Shown here: in pieces, positions 57,444 through 64,000 of the stretch | Position numbering within the stretch: position 1 is the stretch's first letter | Layout: every line of letters begins with the position of its first letter | From: Sneathiella sp. HT1-7 | GTDB taxonomy: Bacteria > Pseudomonadota > Alphaproteobacteria > Sneathiellales > Sneathiellaceae | Assembly: GCF_020731145.1 (NCBI RefSeq) | Contig: NZ_JAJFZN010000002.1 | Location: 620,001 to 684,000, forward strand | Length of the DNA stretch: 64,000 bases | Reading direction: 5' to 3' | Translations under genes and position numbers: made by a program | The notes under the pieces: generated by a model | Database searches by the model: none | The model's input: only the letters and a program-made list of their open reading frames with translations | What the model was told of the DNA's origin: nothing

Positions 57444-57680
57444 CTATTTTACAAGAAACGGCAATAGCGCGAGGTTTCTTGCCCGTTTGATGGCCGTGGC
57501 CAGTTCGCGCTGTTTCTTTGCAGAAACGGCGGTGATCCGGCTTGGCATGATTTTTCCGCGCTCTGAAACATAGCGCTGCAGAAGTTTGACATCTTTATAG
57601 TCGATCTTCGGCGCGCCGTCTCCCGTGAACGGGCAGGTTTTGCGGCGGCGGAAAAACGGGCGGCGTTGTGCGTCAGCCAT
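57444..57680 (-). CDS. rpsR: 30S ribosomal protein S18
   Basis: A 78-residue S18. Motifs are [13 protein letters not shown] at the N-terminus and [19 protein letters not shown], then [20 protein letters not shown]. It forms a heterodimer with S6 in the platform of the small subunit. The ATG overlaps the rpsF stop by one base. Confidence 0.97.
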   Translation of the reverse strand: MADAQRRPFFRRRKTCPFTGDGAPKIDYKDVKLLQRYVSERGKIMPSRITAVSAKKQRELATAIKRARNLALLPFLVK

Positions 57681-58126
57681 TATTCTTCCCCTTCGTCAGT
57701 TTTATCTTCAGTTTTATCTGCGGCGTCGTCCTCATCAGAGGATTTTGCAGCAGGCTTGCTGTCGGCATCATCATCAGAATCACGACGGCGTTCCGGACGG
57801 GCGCTGCGGCTCTGCAGCATCACGCTGTCGCCTTCTTCCAGCTCTTCGACCTTGATGGTCATGTGGCGCAGCACGTCTTCATTCAGAAGCAGGTTGCGTT
57901 CCATTTCCTTCATGGCATCGACCGGAGTGTCGAGGTTGAGGAGAACGTAATGGCCCTTACGGTTTTTCTTGATTTTGTAAGCAAGATTGCGAAGGCCCCA
58001 GTTTTCGACCTTGGCGACGGTTCCGCCACCATCGGTGATAAAGCTGGACATATTTTCGGTCAGTGTTTCCACCTGCTGGGTGGAGATATCCTGACGTGCA
58101 ATAATAACTGTCTCATAGAGAGGCAT
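57680..58126 (-). CDS. rpsF: 30S ribosomal protein S6
   Basis: A 148-residue S6. The conserved domain occupies the first ~95 residues ([32 protein letters not shown]). The last ~50 residues form an acidic tail common in this class. It is the first gene of the block, and its leader can form two hairpins that may allow S6:S18 autoregulation. Confidence 0.97.
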   Translation of the reverse strand: MPLYETVIIARQDISTQQVETLTENMSSFITDGGGTVAKVENWGLRNLAYKIKKNRKGHYVLLNLDTPVDAMKEMERNLLLNEDVLRHMTIKVEELEEGDSVMLQSRSARPERRRDSDDDADSKPAAKSSDEDDAADKTEDKTDEGEE

Positions 58127-58153
58127 ATATAAAGCTCCTTATGGCTCTTGGGT

Positions 58154-58203
58154 GTCTGGAGTTACGACATGTAACCGAACAGACTTAGCCGACCTCCGTC
58201 GGC
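58154..58203 (-). promoter_or_regulatory. Structured leader of rpsF, possible S6:S18-binding region
   Basis: Two hairpins lie in the predicted rpsF 5' leader: GCCGAC-GGAG-GTCGGC (58188-58203) and a bulged stem between 58154 and 58184 with GTCTG/CAGAC and GTTAC/GTAAC. Known rpsF leaders bind the S6:S18 pair; similarity here is structural only, and I could not confirm the consensus. Confidence 0.4.
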
Positions 58204-58223
58204 AAGGAGTATTGAGGCGGCGG

Positions 58224-58251
58224 ACTATACAGATTTTACCGCTATATGCAA
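58224..58251 (-). promoter_or_regulatory. Predicted promoter of rpsF
   Basis: On the minus strand TTGCAT (58246-58251) and TATAGT (58224-58229) are 16 bases apart. Confidence 0.55.
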
Positions 58252-58257
58252 GTGGGC

Positions 58258-58285
58258 TTGACAGGAAATTTTGCTGCAATATGAC
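58258..58285 (+). promoter_or_regulatory. Predicted promoter of fabD
   Basis: A perfect TTGACA at 58258-58263 is followed after 16 bases by TATGAC at 58280-58285, a weaker -10. The rpsF promoter is on the opposite strand just to the left. Confidence 0.55.
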
Positions 58286-58321
58286 TGTGGCAGTAACTTG
58301 ATCAGAATTGGACCCAAAATC

Positions 58322-59275
58322 ATGACACGTGCATTTGTATTTCCCGGCCAGGGCAGCCAGGCTGTCGGTATGGGGCAGGAGCTGGCGCAGAGCCACGCCG
58401 CTGCCCGCGAAGTCTTCGAAGAGGTGGATGAGGCCCTGGGCCAGAATCTCAGCCGGTTAATGTTCGAAGGCCCGATCGAGGAGCTGACCCTGACTGAGAA
58501 TGCACAACCCGCCCTGATGGCGGTCAGCATGGCGGTGGTCCGCATCCTGGAAAAAGACGGCAATATGGATTTCGCCAAAACCGCCAAATATGTCGCTGGC
58601 CATTCGCTGGGTGAATATTCCGCCCTGACGGCTGCGGGGGCGCTGGATCTCTCGGATGCAGCGCGATTGCTGAAAGCCCGCGGGCAGGCGATGCAGCAGG
58701 CGGTGCCGGTTGGCGTTGGCGCGATGGCCGCGCTGCTTGGTCTTAATATCGAGCCGGTCGAGGAAGTCGTCGCGGAAGCGCGCGAAAAGGCGGCTCCCGG
58801 AGAGGTTGTCGCCGCCGCCAATGATAATGCGGACGGGCAGGTGGTTCTCTCCGGTCATAAGGGCGCGGTCGAGGTCGCCATCGAGATTGCAAAGGAAAAG
58901 GGTGCGAAGAAGGCGATGCTGCTCCCCGTGAGTGCGCCATTCCATTGTCCGCTGATGCAGCCCGCCGCCGACGAGATGGCGGAACGTCTGAAAGAGGTGG
59001 TGATTGCGCCGCCGCGTGTCCCACTGATTGCCAATGTCACCGCGAGCGAGGTGAGTGATCCCGATACCATCCGCCGTTTGCTGGTGGAACAGGTGACGGG
59101 GCGGGTGCGCTGGCGCGAGAGTGTCCTTTATATGGGTGAGCAGGGGGTTTCCGAGCTGGTGGAGCTTGGCGCAGGCAAGATCCTGACCGGCATGGTCCGG
59201 CGGATCAATCGCGAGATGACCGGCTCTGCCGTTGGAACGCCAGCGGATATCGACGCCTTTTTGGCGAAACTCTAG
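58322..59275 (+). CDS. fabD: Malonyl-CoA:ACP transacylase
   Basis: A 317-residue FabD starting at MTRAFVFPGQGSQ. It transfers malonyl from CoA to ACP to start fatty-acid elongation. The catalytic serine is in AGHSLGEYSAL; the His is in VSAPFHCPLMQPA; the N-terminal GQGSQ loop is intact. It is followed by fabG after 21 bases. Confidence 0.97.
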   Translation: MTRAFVFPGQGSQAVGMGQELAQSHAAAREVFEEVDEALGQNLSRLMFEGPIEELTLTENAQPALMAVSMAVVRILEKDGNMDFAKTAKYVAGHSLGEYSALTAAGALDLSDAARLLKARGQAMQQAVPVGVGAMAALLGLNIEPVEEVVAEAREKAAPGEVVAAANDNADGQVVLSGHKGAVEVAIEIAKEKGAKKAMLLPVSAPFHCPLMQPAADEMAERLKEVVIAPPRVPLIANVTASEVSDPDTIRRLLVEQVTGRVRWRESVLYMGEQGVSELVELGAGKILTGMVRRINREMTGSAVGTPADIDAFLAKL

Positions 59276-59296
59276 GGGAAGCGGGAGTAGAAAAGA

Positions 59297-60034
59297 ATGT
59301 TTGATCTTACAGGAAAATGTGCGCTGGTCACCGGCGCATCCGGTGGTCTTGGGGCGGTAATCGCACGGGACCTGCATGCGCAGGGTGCGACAGTGGCCCT
59401 TTCCGGCACGCGGGAGGATGCGCTGAATGTGGTGGCGGCGCAGCTTAAAGACCGCGTTCATGTGCTGCCGTGCAATCTCTCCGACATGGAGGCGGTTGAT
59501 GGCTTGATCAAGCAGGCCGAAGAGGCGATGGGCCAGGTCGATATCCTGGTTAATAACGCAGGCCTTACCCGTGATGGCCTTGCCATGCGGATGAAGGACG
59601 AGGACTGGGATCTGGTGATGGATGTCAATCTGAAAGCGGCATTCAAGCTGTCGTGCAATGCCCTGCGCGGCATGATGAAGCGGCGCTTCGGGCGGATTAT
59701 CGGCATTACCTCCATCGTCGGGGTGACGGGCAATCCGGGCCAGATGAACTACGCCGCCTCGAAAGCAGGGATGATCGGCATGTCGAAGTCCCTCGCGCAG
59801 GAAGTGGCGACGCGTGGTATCACGGTGAATTGTGTGGCCCCCGGCTTTATTGAGACGGCAATGACGGATGCGCTTCCCGATGCCCAGAAAGAGGCGCTTT
59901 TGACGGCTGTTCCCGCCGGAAAACTGGGTGACCCCGCCGATATCTCGGCCGCCGTGGTTTATCTATCGTCGGACGAGGCGGCCTATATGACCGGCCAGAC
60001 GCTGCATGTGAACGGCGGCATGGCAATGATTTGA
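59297..60034 (+). CDS. fabG: 3-oxoacyl-ACP reductase
   Basis: A 245-residue SDR. It reduces beta-ketoacyl-ACP with NADPH. TGASGGLGAVIA is the cofactor loop, NNAGLTRD the structural motif, and SIVGVTGNPGQMNYAASKAG carries Ser, Tyr and Lys. Sequence and context both match FabG of the core cycle. Confidence 0.97.
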   Translation: MFDLTGKCALVTGASGGLGAVIARDLHAQGATVALSGTREDALNVVAAQLKDRVHVLPCNLSDMEAVDGLIKQAEEAMGQVDILVNNAGLTRDGLAMRMKDEDWDLVMDVNLKAAFKLSCNALRGMMKRRFGRIIGITSIVGVTGNPGQMNYAASKAGMIGMSKSLAQEVATRGITVNCVAPGFIETAMTDALPDAQKEALLTAVPAGKLGDPADISAAVVYLSSDEAAYMTGQTLHVNGGMAMI

Positions 60035-60215
60035 TTACGGTGGCAAGGCCCCCATATAAAAATCAAATCACGGTGAGGTTTTCTTTGCAAGATGATCAAA
60101 GTATGTTAGGAAACCGCACCAAATTGACCGCCAATGGTGCTTGAATTTTTAGTACCTTGGGGGTAAGGAAAGAGCACATACTTTTTGAACTGTCGGATTT
60201 TCTAAGGATACAGAT

Positions 60216-60446
60216 ATGAGTGATATCGCAGGGCGCGTTAAAAAAATCGTCGTTGAGCATCTCGGAGTAGATGAAGGCAAAGTAACAGACGAAGCAAGCT
60301 TCATTGACGATCTGGGCGCAGACAGCCTGGATACGGTTGAACTTGTTATGGCGTTTGAAGAAGAGTTCGGTATTGAAATTCCGGACGATGCCGCTGAAAA
60401 AATTCTGACAGTAAAAGACGCCATCACGCATATCGACGCTGCGTAA
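60216..60446 (+). CDS. acpP: Acyl carrier protein
   Basis: A 76-residue ACP. The phosphopantetheine serine is in [13 protein letters not shown]. It carries acyl intermediates through the fatty-acid cycle. The 181-base gap after fabG probably contains a separate promoter; TTGACC at 60124 is one candidate -35, but the -10 is unclear. Confidence 0.98.
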   Translation: MSDIAGRVKKIVVEHLGVDEGKVTDEASFIDDLGADSLDTVELVMAFEEEFGIEIPDDAAEKILTVKDAITHIDAA

Positions 60447-60502
60447 CTGGTCGGGGCCGATGGCCCCGAACTTCTTTTCCTGAAACTAACAGTGGGTGAC
60501 GC

Positions 60503-61759
60503 ATGCGACGAGTGGTGGTAACCGGATTGGGGCTTGTGACCCCGCTGGCGAACGGAGTTAGGCCGACTTGGAAGAAGCTGATAGCCGGTGAATCTGGGGC
60601 AGCGATGCTCACCAAGATCGACACGACGGATTTGCCTGTTCGCTACGGCTGCGAAGTGCCGATCGATCCCGATCAACCGGATTCTTTTATCGCGGACGAC
60701 TATCTGGCGCCGAAAGAGCAGCGGAAAGTCGACAGCTTTATCCAGTTCGGAATTGCCGCCGCAGATGAGGCAATTGCGGACAGCGGATGGAAGCCACAAA
60801 CGGAAGAAGAATTCTGCCGCACCGGTGTGACCATCGGTTCCGGTATCGGCGGTCTACCTTCGATCGAGGCGAATGCCATCATCCTCCATGAACGCGGACC
60901 CCGGCGCATCGGACCATTCTTTATTCCCGGCGCGCTGATCAATCTGGTCTCTGGTCAGGTTTCTATCCGTCATGGCTATAAAGGCCCGAACCATGCGGTT
61001 GTTACCGCCTGTTCCACCGGTGCCCATGCCATTGGCGATGCGGCGCGGATGATTGCCGATGACGATGCCGACGTCATGGTGGCGGGCGGTGCGGAAGGCG
61101 CGATCTGCCGCCTCGGTATTTCCGGTTTTGCCTCCGCCAAGGCGCTCTCCAGTTCCTTCCATGACACGCCGGAAACGGCCTCTCGCCCCTATGACAAGAG
61201 CCGCGACGGCTTCGTGATGGGAGAGGGCGCGGGCGTTGTTGTTGTCGAAGAATATGAGCATGCCAAAAAGCGCGGCGCGAAAATCTACGCCGAAGTGCTG
61301 GGCTATGGCCTCTCCGGCGATGCTTACCATATCACCGCACCATCCTCCGATGGCGACGGCGGGTATCGCGCAATGCAGATGGCTCTTCGCAAATCCGGCC
61401 TGAATGTTGAAGATATCGATTATGTCAACGCGCATGGCACCTCCACCATGGCGGACTTTATCGAAGTCGGCGCGGTGGAACGCCTGCTCGGCGCGCGTGC
61501 GAAGAATGTCGCCATGTCTTCCACAAAATCTGCGATTGGCCATCTGCTCGGTGCGGCGGGTGGTGTTGAGGCGATCTTCTCCATCCTCGCGATGAATGAA
61601 GGGATTGTCCCGCCGACGATCAACCTGAACGACCCGGCGGAAGACTGCGAGATCGATCTTGTGCCGAACAAGGCGCAGGAACGTAAAGTTGATGCGGTTC
61701 TTTCCAACTCCTTCGGATTTGGCGGCACCAACGCCTGCCTCGTCATGAAGCGCGTCTGA
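60503..61759 (+). CDS. fabF: 3-oxoacyl-ACP synthase II
   Basis: A 418-residue condensing enzyme that elongates acyl-ACP with malonyl-ACP. The catalytic Cys is in TACSTGAHAIGDA; the histidines are in NAHGTSTM and KSAIGHLLGAAG. It follows acpP by 56 bases, as usual. Confidence 0.97.
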   Translation: MRRVVVTGLGLVTPLANGVRPTWKKLIAGESGAAMLTKIDTTDLPVRYGCEVPIDPDQPDSFIADDYLAPKEQRKVDSFIQFGIAAADEAIADSGWKPQTEEEFCRTGVTIGSGIGGLPSIEANAIILHERGPRRIGPFFIPGALINLVSGQVSIRHGYKGPNHAVVTACSTGAHAIGDAARMIADDDADVMVAGGAEGAICRLGISGFASAKALSSSFHDTPETASRPYDKSRDGFVMGEGAGVVVVEEYEHAKKRGAKIYAEVLGYGLSGDAYHITAPSSDGDGGYRAMQMALRKSGLNVEDIDYVNAHGTSTMADFIEVGAVERLLGARAKNVAMSSTKSAIGHLLGAAGGVEAIFSILAMNEGIVPPTINLNDPAEDCEIDLVPNKAQERKVDAVLSNSFGFGGTNACLVMKRV

Positions 61760-61780
61760 CCCGGCTCGGGTGCGGATGCG

Positions 61781-62758
61781 ATGAGGCCAGTCCTTTATAC
61801 CCTGATTGCGCTTATCGTTGGCGCGGGCCTCGCCCTCGGCGGGGCGCTGGGCTATGGCTGGCATCTTTTCAAGTCGCCTGGGCCGCTGGAAACGGAGACC
61901 GTCTATGTCCTTAAAAAGGGAACAGGTCTTCGTGCGCTGGCCACGGAACTTGAGAAAAATTCCATTATAAATAATGAATTGTCGTTCATTCTTGGTGTAA
62001 GAATTGAAGAAAATGCGGCGCGGCTTCAGGCTGGGGAATATCTTGTTCCGGCCGCGATTTCCGGCATTGACCTGATGGCGCTGTTTGTCTCGGGCAAGGT
62101 GATCGAGCGACGGCTGACAATCCCCGAAGGCCTGCAAAGCCGCGAGATAAAAGCGCTGGTTGAGGCCGCACCTGGGCTTGAGGGGGAGATTACGCGGGAG
62201 ATGCCCGAAGGGGCGTTCCTGCCTGAGACTTACCAATATCGCCTTGGGGATAGCCGGGATGAACTGGTTGGGCGCATGGCGGCGGCGATGCAAGGGGCGA
62301 TTGCGTCGGTCATCGCGACAACACCGCTTCCGAAGGAAATAAAAACCCCGGAAGATCTGGTCATACTTGCCTCCATCGTCGAGAAGGAAACCGCAGTTCC
62401 CGAAGAGCGGCCGCGCGTCGCCGGGGTGTTTCTCAATCGATTGCGTAAGGGGATGATGCTGCAATCGGACCCAACAGTGGTCTATGGTGTCACGCTGGGC
62501 AAGCGCGATCTTGGTCGTCCGCTCAGTAAGAAGGATCTCGCCACCCCGACTGAGTATAACACCTATCAGATGATGGGGCTGCCCAAGGGGCCGATTGCCA
62601 ATCCGGGTCTTGAAAGCCTGAGCGCCGTATTACAGCCCGAAGAGACGAAGTTCCTCTATTTCGTGGCTGACGGGACGGGCGGGCATGCTTTTTCCACCAC
62701 GTTGGACGGGCATAACGACAATGTCCGCAAATGGCGCAAGCTCAACAAAAACAAGTAA
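61781..62758 (+). CDS. mltG: Endolytic murein transglycosylase MltG
   Basis: A 325-residue inner-membrane protein (YceG). An N-terminal transmembrane segment (about 5-25) is followed by a LysM-like region and the catalytic domain. The catalytic glutamate is expected in LASIVEKETAVPEERPRVAG; MLQSDPTVVYG and the C-terminal YFVADGTGGHAFS are family motifs. It cleaves nascent glycan strands. The fabF-mltG neighbourhood is common in Proteobacteria. Confidence 0.95.
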   Translation: MRPVLYTLIALIVGAGLALGGALGYGWHLFKSPGPLETETVYVLKKGTGLRALATELEKNSIINNELSFILGVRIEENAARLQAGEYLVPAAISGIDLMALFVSGKVIERRLTIPEGLQSREIKALVEAAPGLEGEITREMPEGAFLPETYQYRLGDSRDELVGRMAAAMQGAIASVIATTPLPKEIKTPEDLVILASIVEKETAVPEERPRVAGVFLNRLRKGMMLQSDPTVVYGVTLGKRDLGRPLSKKDLATPTEYNTYQMMGLPKGPIANPGLESLSAVLQPEETKFLYFVADGTGGHAFSTTLDGHNDNVRKWRKLNKNK

Positions 62759-62839
62759 AACCTCTCCACCGCCTGATTTGACACAAATAATCGCTGCCAG
62801 ACGTCATTGCCGAAAATGATTAGGTAAGGAGCGGGCCCC

Positions 62840-64000
62840 ATGGCGGTGAGTACGGATACGATACAGACGTTGCTCCGGCAGCGTCAGGACCTGCGGGAGG
62901 CCCTGCTTAACTTGCGTAAAGAGATTGCGACTCTCGATGCCTCCTCCCTTGATCTGGTGAACAAGAATATAAAGACCTCCGCCCCGCCGACTGTGGCGGC
63001 TCAGCCCGCGCCCTCGCTTGCAGTCAAACCTGCTGCCGCGGAAATTCCGTCCAAGGAGACGCCTGAACCGCCGTCTGAGCCTGAACAACAAACCGGAACG
63101 GTGGCTCCCGCGTTGGAAAAAAATACGATATCGCCAGAGGCCCCGACCCGCAAGGAGCCTGTGTTGACGGCGCCAACTGCCGCGCCACAAAAGAAGCCTG
63201 AGGCTACACCGAAGCTGGCGACGGATGAGGATCAGCAATCTGCCCCGAAAGAAGAGGCCAAAAAGGAGTCGGCCGAAAAATCGGATGTGCCCGACGATCC
63301 GCCAAAGGAAGAAGAGGGGGATCACGATGATCTAACGGAGTTGTTGGAAAAGGCGCGGGCTTTATCGGACTATTTGCTCGATCACCCATCCAAACTCCCT
63401 GCGGCGGAGCTGGGGGCGCTTGATGCCGCCATCACGGTGAGTGAGGCGGCCAATACCCCGGCGGAGAAGAAAGCCTGCTATCATACTTTGCAGGCGGCCT
63501 ATCGCAAGATATCGGCGGCAACTTTTGCGGCCTCCGGCATAAGTGGCACAACACTGCAGGATAGCGCGGCGGGGGCACCGCTCCTCTGGACGATCCCTTT
63601 TGCAATTTCCCTCCTGATCCTTATCGTCTTTCCGCTTTTGCTGCTCGCCCGGCATCTGATCGGGGAGATGTTCACCAATGATTTCGCCGTCGACCTCATC
63701 TGGTCCTTCGGGCTTGCCGCCGCTTTTCTCTGGGGCGTGGTGGGGGCGCTTACGTTGCTCGCGCTTAATATCGCGCGGTTGGTGTATCGCCGCCGCTTCG
63801 ATGGCGGGGGGCGAAGATCACCCGCCTTGCGCGGCGCTCTTGGTGGGCTGATCGGGGCGGTGGCGTTCATGATCGCCGAGGTTTGGCTCCCCATGAGTGA
63901 CGCGACGGCAGATTTCGCCCTTGATGCGATTGCCTTTGCGGGTGGGATGCTTTCCGCGATCCTGTTCGTTGCCTTGCAACGGATGATCAATGCCATCACG
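62840..64000 (+). CDS. Large hypothetical membrane protein, 3' end beyond window
   Basis: An open frame of 387 codons from the ATG at 62840 to the window end, with no stop; I translated it throughout. Residues ~10-40 are helical, ~45-165 are Pro/Lys/Glu/Ala-rich and probably disordered, and ~255 onward contains about four transmembrane segments. GGTAAGGAG lies upstream of the start. I do not recognise a family. It lies 81 bases after mltG and may be part of the same transcription unit. Confidence 0.75.
   Translation, partial: MAVSTDTIQTLLRQRQDLREALLNLRKEIATLDASSLDLVNKNIKTSAPPTVAAQPAPSLAVKPAAAEIPSKETPEPPSEPEQQTGTVAPALEKNTISPEAPTRKEPVLTAPTAAPQKKPEATPKLATDEDQQSAPKEEAKKESAEKSDVPDDPPKEEEGDHDDLTELLEKARALSDYLLDHPSKLPAAELGALDAAITVSEAANTPAEKKACYHTLQAAYRKISAATFAASGISGTTLQDSAAGAPLLWTIPFAISLLILIVFPLLLLARHLIGEMFTNDFAVDLIWSFGLAAAFLWGVVGALTLLALNIARLVYRRRFDGGGRRSPALRGALGGLIGAVAFMIAEVWLPMSDATADFALDAIAFAGGMLSAILFVALQRMINAIT

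Overview
The window is a chromosomal segment of an alphaproteobacterium. The evidence is gene order: rplM-rpsI close to argC; rpsF-rpsR-DUF2232-rplI-dnaB-alr-radA-cvpA-purF; fabD-fabG-acpP-fabF-mltG; aminotransferase-hom-glpX-recJ; and yfgM-like-bamB-der. S9, L9 and S6 carry the acidic extensions usual in this class, and there are a PAS_5 protein and a class I polyhydroxyalkanoate synthase. The sequence is moderately GC-rich. I cannot fix the genus; a Rhodospirillales/Sneathiellales-like or Kordiimonadales-like relative would fit. No phage, insertion sequence, integrase, CRISPR array or rRNA gene is visible.

Layout. 1-2.3 kb (minus strand): O-acetylhomoserine sulfhydrylase (cut by the window edge), a CoA-binding protein and a crotonase-fold protein. 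2.4-5.1 kb: a thioesterase, the rplM-rpsI operon with its promoter and leader, then an AT-rich orphan gene. 5.2-10 kb: a fatty acid desaturase, a DUF169 protein behind an FNR/FixK-like box, a PAS_5 protein, a CAT-like acetyltransferase, a SixA-like phosphatase and two GFA-family proteins. 10-14.7 kb: cold-shock protein, argC, gamma-carbonic anhydrase, a gamma-glutamylcyclotransferase-like protein and a cysteine-repeat cytochrome P460. 14.7-18 kb: phaC opposite an OmpA-domain envelope protein. 18-23.3 kb: aminotransferase, hom, glpX, recJ. 23.4-30 kb: two tRNA-Glu genes, a pentapeptide-repeat protein, small orphans, an acyl-CoA dehydrogenase, an AT-rich orphan with nuclease-like motifs, a GIY-YIG protein, a palindrome cluster and tRNA-Gln. 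30-37.2 kb: ppx, rlmE, guaB, an RsmB-like methyltransferase, a TPR protein and guaA. 37.4-42.8 kb: acyltransferase, DJ-1/PfpI protein, thioesterase, MAPEG protein, DUF5993-DsbB and a glutathione transferase. 42.9-46.3 kb: yfgM-like-bamB-der. 46.3-47 kb: an AT-rich pair including an Imm32-like protein. 47.1-58.1 kb (minus strand): the long rpsF-to-purF block, interrupted by mlaE-mlaF. 58.3-64 kb: the fatty-acid synthesis cluster, mltG and a protein cut by the window end.

Functionally this is mostly core genome: translation, replication (dnaB), purine synthesis (guaB, guaA, purF), fatty-acid synthesis and envelope biogenesis. Accessory material sits in small AT-rich islets (about 4.1-5.1, 28.7-29.8 and 46.3-47.1 kb). 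I see no complete new multi-gene system. The most interesting signals are cis-acting: a hairpin containing the guaA start codon, a divergent pair of DnaA boxes upstream of dnaB, and a nested palindrome cluster between tRNA-Gln and a GIY-YIG nuclease gene. The tandem CNPC-repeat cytochrome P460 is the most unusual protein.
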